Source: Thermaerobacter marianensis (GTDB lineage Bacteria; Bacillota; Sulfobacillia; DYIH01; DYIG01). From it: 5,406 bases of DNA. Shown here one piece after another: positions 1 to 5,163 of this stretch; position 1 is the stretch's first letter; every line of letters begins with the position of its first letter. The stretch spans positions 1 through 5,406 of the forward strand of contig DYIG01000068.1 of NCBI GenBank assembly GCA_020723725.1. The letters run 5' to 3'. The translations under genes were made by a program, and so were the position numbers. Under the pieces are notes generated by a model. That model ran no database searches. It was not told where the DNA came from and worked only from the letters and a program-made list of their open reading frames with translations.

Positions 1-1
1 C

Positions 2-919
2 CGTTTCGGAGACCGGGTTGCCTGCCCGCTTTGTATTGCGGGGGGACTGGAGCGGTTGTCGGAACACCCCCTGGCGGGGGCTGTGGTTGCGGCGGCGGAG
101 GCTTCAGGACACCCTTGCCCGTCCCCGAAGGTTGAGGGCTTTCGCGCCCTTCCTGGCAGGGGGGCGACAGGGGAGATCGACGGGAAGCAGTATTATATAG
201 GGAACCCGCGCCTGTTCCAGGAGATGGACGTCGACCTGAGCCCTGCCGAGGGTTCCATAACCCGGTTCCAGGAGGATGGCCGCACCGCAATCCTGCTGGG
301 GACCAGAGAGCAGGTCGACGCCGCTTTTGCCCTGGAGGACACCCTCCGGAGGGATGCCGTCGCGCCCATAGGCGAGCTCCGGCAGCTGGGTGTAGACCAC
401 GTCATCATCCTGACGGGAGACAATGCCCCGGCGGCTCAGTCAGTGGCCCGCGCTGCGGGGATCACCGAGGTCCGCGCGGGGCTGCTCCCCGACGAAAAAG
501 TGAAAGCGATTGAACGGTTGGTTGACGAGTATGGGTCTGTGGCCATGGTTGGCGATGGGGTTAATGACGCCCCGGCCCTCTCAGCGGCGACTGTTGGCAT
601 TGCCATGGGTGCCGCAGGTTCTGATGCCGCCCTGGAGGCGGCGGATATTGTCTTTATGGGTGATGACCTCTCCAGGCTGCCCCTGTTGGTTAGGATCAGC
701 CGGGCAACCATGAATGTCATCAGGCAGAACATCGCTTTCTCGCTTTTGATCAAAGCCGTTGCGGTGGCCGCCGTGTTTCCGGGGTGGTTGACCCTGTGGC
801 TGGCCATCATGGCGGACATGGGGGCAACTGTGCTCGTAACACTCAACGCCATGCGGCTGATCGGTTTCAGGTTACGACCGAATAGCCGGGGCGTCACGGG
901 GCATGATAAACTCCGGTGA
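2..919 (+). CDS. Zn2+/Cd2+/Pb2+-transporting P-type ATPase, CadA/ZntA type (P1B-2), C-terminal part
   Basis: Membrane pump that exports divalent soft metals using ATP. Only the last 305 residues are present; the frame is open from base 2, so the 5' end, including the DKTGT phosphorylation site and the first six or so membrane helices, lies outside. Visible in order (numbered from base 2): the nucleotide-domain SEHPLA motif (20-25) and GRG glycines (52-54), TGDN (138-141), PDEK (163-166), the hinge motif GDGVNDAPAL (184-193), and two last membrane helices at about 243-287. The last helices carry the P1B-2 signature: a Lys in NIAFSLLIK (251) and the Asp of ADMGAT (272). A copper pump would instead show an MxxSS-type last helix. 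The TTG at 56 encodes the Leu before SEHPLA and is not a start. The stop TGA (917-919) lies inside the ribosome binding site of the next gene. The family call is firm; the exact metal is inferred. Confidence 0.93.
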   Translation, partial: RFGDRVACPLCIAGGLERLSEHPLAGAVVAAAEASGHPCPSPKVEGFRALPGRGATGEIDGKQYYIGNPRLFQEMDVDLSPAEGSITRFQEDGRTAILLGTREQVDAAFALEDTLRRDAVAPIGELRQLGVDHVIILTGDNAPAAQSVARAAGITEVRAGLLPDEKVKAIERLVDEYGSVAMVGDGVNDAPALSAATVGIAMGAAGSDAALEAADIVFMGDDLSRLPLLVRISRATMNVIRQNIAFSLLIKAVAVAAVFPGWLTLWLAIMADMGATVLVTLNAMRLIGFRLRPNSRGVTGHDKLR

Positions 920-920
920 T
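915..920 (+). promoter_or_regulatory. Shine-Dalgarno GGTGAT for the first small gene, overlapping the ATPase stop
   Basis: GGTGAT matches the 3' part of the canonical anti-16S sequence and ends 6 nt before ATG 927. The ATPase TGA stop lies within it, an arrangement typical of termination-reinitiation coupling. The alternative in-frame ATG at 903 has only poorly spaced G-runs upstream. Confidence 0.5.
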
Positions 921-926
921 TCGAAA

Positions 927-1202
927 ATGCGTGACAAGGTTTTGAATATCATCCACCGCGGTGTGGAAGCGGCAAACAGGTTTAGGCTTGCCGCCAATCA
1001 AACGCCCGATCCGGCGGCGCGTGAGGCCCTGACAGCGGCTGCGGCTACCTTGGAAAGCGGTTTGCGGGACTGTTATACCGTCGCCAAAATCATGGAGATG
1101 GAAGGGCATGATTATCTGAGTTATCAGGTCCCTCACTACATCCCCGCAGATGCGCAGCGGGGTTGGCCGACACACCCCGGGATCGGGGATCCTAAACACT
1201 GA
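927..1202 (+). CDS. Small helical protein of unknown function, paralogue of the next gene
   Basis: A 91-residue protein with no signal peptide or membrane segment. Residues 1-60 should be mostly alpha-helical (alternating Ala/Leu/Arg/Glu), followed by a Tyr/Pro/His-rich tail. The start at ATG 927 rather than ATG 903 is preferred because GGTGAT sits 6 nt upstream and because from this Met the protein aligns without gaps to the following gene. Shared residues are M1, R2, N7, I9, A16, R20, N24-Q25-T26, P29, R32, R47 and C49. The spacing Q-T-x4-A/R followed by an Ala-rich helix recalls the short DUF1657-type proteins of spore-forming Firmicutes, but this is a resemblance from memory and not a confident assignment. 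It follows the metal ATPase with no gap, so it is probably co-expressed with it. Function unknown. Confidence 0.7.
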   Translation: MRDKVLNIIHRGVEAANRFRLAANQTPDPAAREALTAAAATLESGLRDCYTVAKIMEMEGHDYLSYQVPHYIPADAQRGWPTHPGIGDPKH

Positions 1203-1216
1203 AAGGGGCGGGGGAG
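1203..1216 (+). promoter_or_regulatory. Shine-Dalgarno (GGGGGAG) for the second small gene
   Basis: The G-rich run AAGGGGCGGGGGAG, whose core GGGGGAG ends 5 nt before ATG 1222, fills the short gap after the previous stop. It decides the start at 1222 over an in-frame ATG at 1150 that lies inside the upstream gene. Confidence 0.7.
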
Positions 1217-1221
1217 TGCAC

Positions 1222-1461
1222 ATGCGCACCCAAATTTCCAACACAATAGCCGATTGCCATCAACTTGCTCATGAGTTGCGTTGGTTATTCAATCAGACAG
1301 GCCACCCCGTGATCCGGGATCTCATAAGCAGCAGCATTCACCGGATAGACCTGAGCGCTCGGCAGTGTCAGTACGCGCTCGAGCGTGTACAAGACAACCC
1401 CCCGCGTTCATATGGCAGTCCTCAGCGTTGGGAGACAACGTTCTTCCGCGAATGGATGTAG
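1222..1461 (+). CDS. Small helical protein of unknown function, second tandem paralogue
   Basis: A 79-residue protein: a probable two-helix segment (residues 1-58, containing NQT at 24-26 and C49) and a short aromatic tail ending FFREWM. It aligns without gaps to the preceding gene over residues 1-49, with about 13 identities, so the two probably arose by duplication or belong to one small-protein family. It begins 19 nt after that gene with a strong ribosome binding site and is probably in the same operon as the metal ATPase. Its last 40 bp (residues 67-79) overlap the 3' end of the convergent reductase gene, where conservation is least expected. It has a second Cys at position 12 that the paralogue lacks. 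No recognised function. The strong ribosome binding site and the paralogy argue that it is real. Confidence 0.68.
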   Translation: MRTQISNTIADCHQLAHELRWLFNQTGHPVIRDLISSSIHRIDLSARQCQYALERVQDNPPRSYGSPQRWETTFFREWM

Positions 1462-2405
1462 CGATCAGCCATTAACGCCGCCACAGCCCCGTCCGATGCA
1501 GCCGTGACGATCTGCTTAACGGGAGGCCTGCGACAGTCCCCGGCCGCGAAGACCCCCTCAACCGGTGTGGCCATGTGGTGGTCGACCGTCACGTAACCTT
1601 CATCATCCACCGGCACCAGCCCCATAAGGAAGTCTGTTCCCGGCTTCCCGCCGGAAAGATACATGAAAACGCCGTTTGCCGGTATCGTATGTTTCCCATC
1701 AGGCCCGGACACGTCAACGCCCTCGACTGATGCATTCCCGGTGATCCTCTCCGCCTTCGTCTTCCAGTAGACCTTGAGGTTTTGAGGGAAGCTTGGTGTG
1801 CCGTCAACGCCAAGGAGTCGCGCCCCCGGCACTATCAGGTGGACGGTGCTGGCGAAGCGTGTCAGGAACTCAGCTTCATGCAGGGCCTCCTCGCTGTCGC
1901 CTATTACGGCCACCTCTTTATCACGGTAAAAAGCCGCGTCGCAAGTGGCGCAGTAGCTGACCCCTCGGCCCGTAAATTCCCCCTCGCCGGGTATTTTACG
2001 GGAAGTGCCCCTGGCCCCCACCGCAATTACAATGGAGCGGCTGCGGTAGGTCGCCTTGTTGGTATAGACCTCTTTCTCCGGCCCCCCGGGTTGAACGCCC
2101 TGCACCACGGCCTGAACGAACGCGGTCCCGAACGATGCAGCCTGCCGGTGCATGGCAGCCAGGAGCTCCTTGCCGGGCACCTCGCCCTCCACTCCTGGGT
2201 AATTGGCGATCTTGTCGGAAATCGCCAGGGCCCCGGAGCCCGGTGATTTATCTATCACAAGGGTGGACATTCTGGCCCTGGCGGCGTAAAGCGCGGCGGA
2301 AGCCCCCGCAGGGCCGCCCCCAATGATGATTATGTCCCATAATTTGCTATGATCGGCTTCCTCAAGGAAGGTAATACCGCTGTATTGCTTGGCCTCGGAT
2401 GACAT
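1422..2405 (-). CDS. Thioredoxin reductase-like FAD flavoprotein lacking the usual NADPH-binding motifs
   Basis: A 327-residue flavoprotein of the low-molecular-weight thioredoxin reductase family, which passes electrons through FAD and a CxxC disulphide to a thioredoxin-like partner. Seen in order: an unusual 23-residue N-terminal extension, the FAD-binding strand and loop IIIIGGGPAG (25-34), the redox motif CATC (152-155), a degenerate second nucleotide-binding loop GDSEEA (169-174), and the C-terminal FAD motif GVFAAGDC (284-291) followed by QIVTAASDGAVAA. Normal NADPH-dependent enzymes have GGGDSA and an HRRxxxR motif. Here the latter region reads LIVPGARLLG. This suggests a different electron donor, such as the ferredoxin used by some clostridial thioredoxin reductases (inference). 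ATG 2405 is preferred over ATG 2444 because GGGAGGGG lies upstream, although its 11-12 nt spacing is long. The gene is divergent from cca and overlaps the convergent small gene by 40 bp. Confidence 0.9.
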   Translation of the reverse strand: MSSEAKQYSGITFLEEADHSKLWDIIIIGGGPAGASAALYAARARMSTLVIDKSPGSGALAISDKIANYPGVEGEVPGKELLAAMHRQAASFGTAFVQAVVQGVQPGGPEKEVYTNKATYRSRSIVIAVGARGTSRKIPGEGEFTGRGVSYCATCDAAFYRDKEVAVIGDSEEALHEAEFLTRFASTVHLIVPGARLLGVDGTPSFPQNLKVYWKTKAERITGNASVEGVDVSGPDGKHTIPANGVFMYLSGGKPGTDFLMGLVPVDDEGYVTVDHHMATPVEGVFAAGDCRRPPVKQIVTAASDGAVAALMADRYIHSRKNVVSQR

Positions 2406-2415
2406 GTTTGAGAAT

Positions 2416-2425
2416 ACCCCTCCCT
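2416..2425 (-). promoter_or_regulatory. Shine-Dalgarno AGGGAGGGG(T) for the reductase
   Basis: Read on the minus strand, AGGGAGGGGT lies about 10-12 nt upstream of ATG 2405. It is stronger and better placed than the GGGAG only 2 nt before ATG 2444. It lies inside the left arm of the 13-bp inverted repeat. Confidence 0.55.
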
Positions 2426-2477
2426 TTTGCAAAAAGCATAGCATATCTCCCGCATGAGTGTTAGATTTTGAACAGTG

Positions 2478-2486
2478 AGGGAGGGG
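2478..2486 (+). promoter_or_regulatory. Shine-Dalgarno AGGGAGGGG for cca
   Basis: AGGGAGGGG ends 4 nt before GTG 2491, with its GGGAGG core 6 nt away. This fixes the GTG as the start. Confidence 0.7.
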
Positions 2487-2490
2487 TATT

Positions 2491-3840
2491 GTGAACCTTC
2501 ATCCCGCAGTAGGGGGGGTTATAGCGAAGCTGGCCGCCGCCGGGCACCAGGCCTATGTGGTTGGGGGGTGCGTAAGGGACCTCCTTACAGGCAGGGAGCC
2601 TAAAGACTGGGACGTGGCGACTTCCGCGCGCCCCGATCAGGTCTCTGGACTCTTCCCTGGGGCCATACCTACAGGAGTACGATACGGGACCCTGTTGGTG
2701 AGGGACCGTGGGGTTCCTATCGAAATCACCACCTTTCGCACGGAAGGGGTATACCTGGACCGAAGGCACCCTTCCGATGTCCGGTTCGTTTCGGATATCA
2801 AGCTTGACCTTGCCCGAAGGGATTTTACCTGTAATGCCATAGCCATGAACCTCGAGGGGGAAGTCATCGACCCCTTTGACGGGCGAGGTGACATAGCAAG
2901 GGGGCTCATCAGGGCTGTTGGGGAACCTGCCAGACGGTTCCATGAGGATGCCCTGAGGATGATGAGGGCAATCCGTTTCGCCTGCCAGTTGGGTTGGACC
3001 ATAGAGGACCAGACCTTTAAAGCTATAAAGGAATGTGCCCGCCTCATCTCCGAGATAAGCATGGAGAGGGTGGGTGAGGAGTTGGTCAAGATGCTTATGG
3101 CCCAGCCTCGCCAGGGTTCGGTCCTCCTTCAGGAGTCGGGGCTCCTGGCGGTTATATTCCCCGAATTGCAGGCCTGCATAGGGGTCGAGCAGAACCGCTT
3201 CCACCGCTACGATGTCTGGATGCACACCCTGGAGACCCTTTCCCGCGTCAAGGGGGATATCCGCGTCCGTTTGGCCGCCCTCTTTCACGATGTGGGCAAA
3301 CCGGTCGTGCTCACCGTTGGCGAGGACGGGAGGAGGCGTTTTTACGGACACGACAAGGTTGGCGCTGAAATGACGGCGACCATGATGAAACGGCTGCGGT
3401 TCGGCAACGACCTGACCACCGCTGTCGTCCGGCTGGTTAGGAATCACATGAGGCTCCACCACCTGATTGATTCTACTCACGCTGCCAAGCTCAGGCTGAT
3501 CCGGGATGTCGGCCGGGACCTGGTCCCCTTGCTTGTGGACCTGGCCAGGGCTGATGTCCTCGCGAAGGGGGATTTGCAAGAGGTCCCGCCCAAACAGGAG
3601 GGGGTCTATCGGGAGTTGGTGGCCCTGGCATCGGATGAATCCAGCCCGATCGATCTCCGGCGGCTGGCCATTGACGGGCGAGACGTTATGGAGGAGCTCA
3701 AGCTCCCCCCGGGCCCTCAGGTGGGTCGAATTTTGGAAAGACTCCTTGACAAGGTGATGGAAACCCCGGAGCTCAATAACCGTCAGGACTTGCTGGCTCT
3801 GCTGCGGGGACCGGCAGGAGATACGGGTGGTCATGACTAA
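2491..3840 (+). CDS. cca: CCA tRNA nucleotidyltransferase with HD domain
   Basis: Class II nucleotidyltransferase that adds or repairs the 3'-terminal CCA of tRNA in the cytoplasm. The 449 residues show, in order: VVGGCVRD (23-30), the catalytic DWD carboxylates (D39, D41) in KDWDVAT, RRDFTCNA (109-116), DPFDGRGDI (127-135), the nucleotide-template motif EDxxR (E152, D153, R156) in HEDALRMMRAIRFA, and a neck region with ERVGEELVKML (192-202). An HD metal-phosphohydrolase domain follows at about 240-360 (H266-D267 in LFHDVGKP, GHD at 286-288, H319). The C-terminal domain at 392-424 (IDGRDVMEELKLPPGPQVGRIL) is typical of the family. It starts at GTG with a strong ribosome binding site. Bacterial poly(A) polymerases share the head domain, but the HD domain, the complete EDxxR motif and the GPxxG tail favour a CCA-adding enzyme. 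The ferredoxin-domain gene follows after 33 bp, probably in the same operon. Confidence 0.93.
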   Translation: MNLHPAVGGVIAKLAAAGHQAYVVGGCVRDLLTGREPKDWDVATSARPDQVSGLFPGAIPTGVRYGTLLVRDRGVPIEITTFRTEGVYLDRRHPSDVRFVSDIKLDLARRDFTCNAIAMNLEGEVIDPFDGRGDIARGLIRAVGEPARRFHEDALRMMRAIRFACQLGWTIEDQTFKAIKECARLISEISMERVGEELVKMLMAQPRQGSVLLQESGLLAVIFPELQACIGVEQNRFHRYDVWMHTLETLSRVKGDIRVRLAALFHDVGKPVVLTVGEDGRRRFYGHDKVGAEMTATMMKRLRFGNDLTTAVVRLVRNHMRLHHLIDSTHAAKLRLIRDVGRDLVPLLVDLARADVLAKGDLQEVPPKQEGVYRELVALASDESSPIDLRRLAIDGRDVMEELKLPPGPQVGRILERLLDKVMETPELNNRQDLLALLRGPAGDTGGHD

Positions 3841-3860
3841 AAGATTGGTAGAAGCGTGTT

Positions 3861-3867
3861 GGAGGGG
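3861..3867 (+). promoter_or_regulatory. Shine-Dalgarno GGAGGGG for the ferredoxin-domain gene
   Basis: GGAGGGG ends 6 nt before ATG 3874. It is too close to ATG 3868 and lies downstream of the possible GTG at 3856, so it selects 3874 as the start. Confidence 0.65.
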
Positions 3868-3873
3868 ATGTCT

Positions 3874-4626
3874 ATGAGCACTCAGGTGATGGTCAAAGGG
3901 CTGCCTTTGCTCGGGCCAGCTGATGTAGAGAAATTGACTGATAGGTGGCCTGACAAAGCAGGTTTGGTTCTCCTGACAGCGGACGGCCTTGCCAATCCCG
4001 AGGGGGTCGGAGAGGCACTCCGGGCAGTCGTAGCCAGATACCCGGACAACCTCTGGTCGGGCGTCCTTGATATTGCCATGTTCCCCACCATGACCACGGA
4101 ATACGCTAAACGTTCAGGCGCAGACGCGCGTGAATTCGAGCAATGGCTGCCTCTGATCGGGATAGTGAGGGGAAAGGACCTCCTGTTTACGCTCTCGCTC
4201 GGTCCGGTTTTCTTCCGCGGCCGCCCGCGGCTACGCCACTTGACCCAGGTTATGGGCGCCTTTGCCTACAAATTCGGTGTGGCTTATGTCCCCAAACCCA
4301 AAACAGACGGCGACGATTCTGGCAAGCCGGTTATCAACCGTGAGAAATCCTTTAAGGTCAGTGTTAAGAGGAAAGGCAAGCCCTATGATTTAAGCCTGTA
4401 TGAGGGAGAAAACCTCCTTGACGGAGCCCTGGAGCGCGGGGTCGAACTGGAGTACAGCTGCAAACAGGGCAAGTGTGATAGCTGCACGGTGAGGGTCGTC
4501 AAGGGTGGAGAGAACCTGACCGAGCCAACCCAGGGGGAAAAGAACGTGCTGGGCGAGCTTCTGGAACAGGGCAAAAGGCTCTCCTGCCAGGCGTACGTCA
4601 AGGGTCCTGTGGAGATAGAGCAATAG
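3874..4626 (+). CDS. [2Fe-2S] ferredoxin-domain protein with a thioredoxin-like N-terminal domain
   Basis: A 250-residue soluble protein, probably an electron carrier or a redox subunit. The C-terminal domain (about 158-250) is a plant-type ferredoxin: cluster ligands C196, C201, C204 and C238 in the classic C-x4-C-x2-C-x33-C pattern (YSCKQGKCDSC and RLSCQAYV). These are the only cysteines in the protein. The N-terminal 140 residues match no family I can name. Their predicted pattern is beta (AGLVLLTADG, 29-38), helix (43-56), beta (LWSGVLDIAMF, 60-70), helix (72-83), beta (WLPLIGIVRG, 91-100), beta (KDLLFTLSLG, 101-110), helix (118-133). This is the order of a thioredoxin fold with Pro93 at the usual cis-Pro site but no CxxC. 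A charged, Gly/Lys-rich linker (141-157) joins the halves. It probably forms an operon with cca and overlaps the convergent Nudix gene by 29 bp. The ferredoxin domain is certain, the N-terminal fold is inferred, and the partner is unknown. Confidence 0.88.
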   Translation: MSTQVMVKGLPLLGPADVEKLTDRWPDKAGLVLLTADGLANPEGVGEALRAVVARYPDNLWSGVLDIAMFPTMTTEYAKRSGADAREFEQWLPLIGIVRGKDLLFTLSLGPVFFRGRPRLRHLTQVMGAFAYKFGVAYVPKPKTDGDDSGKPVINREKSFKVSVKRKGKPYDLSLYEGENLLDGALERGVELEYSCKQGKCDSCTVRVVKGGENLTEPTQGEKNVLGELLEQGKRLSCQAYVKGPVEIEQ

Positions 4627-5101
4627 GGGAGCGCCAGATCATAAACGCCAGGATACTCTTGCTGTCAGAAATGGTTCCGTCGCAGATCATCTTTTCCACC
4701 TCTCCCGGCGTCTTGAGGAGGACCTCGATGTCCTCGCCCTCGTCAAAGTCTGTTTCCCCCGGGCTCAGGCCGGTGGCTTCGAAGAGGGTAATCTCTTCAT
4801 CGGAGTAACCGATGGCAGGGTAGAAGCTGCAGAGGCGGCGGAGGTGCCGGGCACGGAAGCCTGTCTCTTCGGCCAGCTCGCGAAGGGCAGCCCCCTCAAG
4901 CGGTTCGCCCCTGTTGGCCGCCCCGGCCGGAACCTCAACCGTTATCCGGTCGACAGGCGCCCGATACTGTTTAACCAGGACGATCCGCCCGTCGTCTGTC
5001 ACGGGTAGGACCGCAACAACAGGGGGGAATTCGACCCACTCCATCGTCATTTGCCGCCCTCGCACTTCGACCTGCCGGGATTTGATTCGGAAGTAGGACA
5101 T
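4598..5101 (-). CDS. Nudix hydrolase, probable ADP-ribose pyrophosphatase
   Basis: A 167-residue cytoplasmic hydrolase of nucleoside-diphosphate-linked compounds, probably cleaving ADP-ribose to AMP and ribose 5-phosphate. The Nudix box is complete: G60-x5-E66-x7-R74-E75-L-x-E78-E79-x-G81-F82, with the metal-binding RELAEE. Around it are features of the ADPRase (YqkG/NudF-like) branch: VVAVLPVTDDGRIVLVKQYR (28-47), EVPAG (56-60), and FYPAIGYSDEEITLFEATGL (93-112). The place where many ADPRases have SPG reads AIG here, so substrate choice could differ. ATG 5101 is chosen because AAAGGTGG lies 7 nt upstream and the protein then begins like its family. The open frame runs back to 5266, but that stretch would cross the divergent gene and has no family resemblance. 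The gene is convergent with the ferredoxin-domain gene, its final codons overlapping that gene by 29 bp. Confidence 0.9.
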   Translation of the reverse strand: MSYFRIKSRQVEVRGRQMTMEWVEFPPVVAVLPVTDDGRIVLVKQYRAPVDRITVEVPAGAANRGEPLEGAALRELAEETGFRARHLRRLCSFYPAIGYSDEEITLFEATGLSPGETDFDEGEDIEVLLKTPGEVEKMICDGTISDSKSILAFMIWRSPIALSPQDP

Positions 5102-5108
5102 CACACAA

Positions 5109-5116
5109 CCACCTTT
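5109..5116 (-). promoter_or_regulatory. Shine-Dalgarno AAAGGTGG for the Nudix gene
   Basis: Read on the minus strand, AAAGGTGG ends 7 nt before ATG 5101 and decides this start over the longer open frame. Confidence 0.6.
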
Positions 5117-5120
5117 AAGG

Positions 5121-5126
5121 ATTATA
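5121..5126 (-). promoter_or_regulatory. Candidate -10 box TATAAT for the Nudix gene
   Basis: A perfect TATAAT on the minus strand in the 62-bp divergent gap. No good -35 was found upstream; TTCAGG at about 15 bp is the nearest. A start point 7 nt downstream would fall inside the ribosome binding site and give a very short leader, so the box may be fortuitous. Confidence 0.3.
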
Positions 5127-5163
5127 ACGTATTCTATGATACCTGAAGGGGGCTCGAGGCAAG

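Larger units (their letters stand above)
2413..2490. repeat. Perfect 13-bp inverted repeat in the divergent reductase/cca intergenic region
   Basis: AATACCCCTCCCT at 2413-2425 is the exact reverse complement of AGGGAGGGGTATT at 2478-2490; 52 bp separate the arms. Each arm carries the ribosome binding site of one of the two divergent genes, and the right arm ends directly at the GTG start of cca. No convincing -35/-10 pair was found in the intervening A/T-richer stretch, where the promoters of both genes must lie. Confidence 0.8.

Noticed and set aside
18..200. A short plus-strand frame at the left edge, and the idea that the ATPase starts at TTG 56 or is frameshifted before it
   Set aside because: The ATPase frame is open from base 2 and reads LCIAGGLERLSEHPLA, the expected family sequence, so there is no frameshift and the TTG is internal.
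436..897. A 153-codon minus-strand frame within the ATPase
   Set aside because: It is antisense to the GDGVNDAP and last membrane helices of the ATPase; low-complexity Ser/Ala/Thr composition, no motif.
1782..2246. A 154-codon plus-strand frame inside the reductase gene
   Set aside because: It lies wholly antisense to conserved FAD and CxxC coding sequence and shows no protein family features.
2425..2477. Promoters for the reductase and cca in the divergent gap
   Set aside because: TTGCAA, TAGATT and TATGCT resemble promoter hexamers, but no -35/-10 pair with 16-18 bp spacing could be assembled on either strand, so none is annotated.
3693..3706. Small GGAGC/GCTCC hairpin near the end of cca
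   Set aside because: A 5-bp stem in the middle of a conserved coding region with no T-run; chance pairing.
2461..3834. A 457-codon open frame antisense to nearly the whole of cca
   Set aside because: Its translation is rich in Pro, Gln, His and Gly without recognisable motifs, and it mirrors the codon structure of a clearly real cca gene. Long antisense frames of this kind are common in G+C-rich genes.
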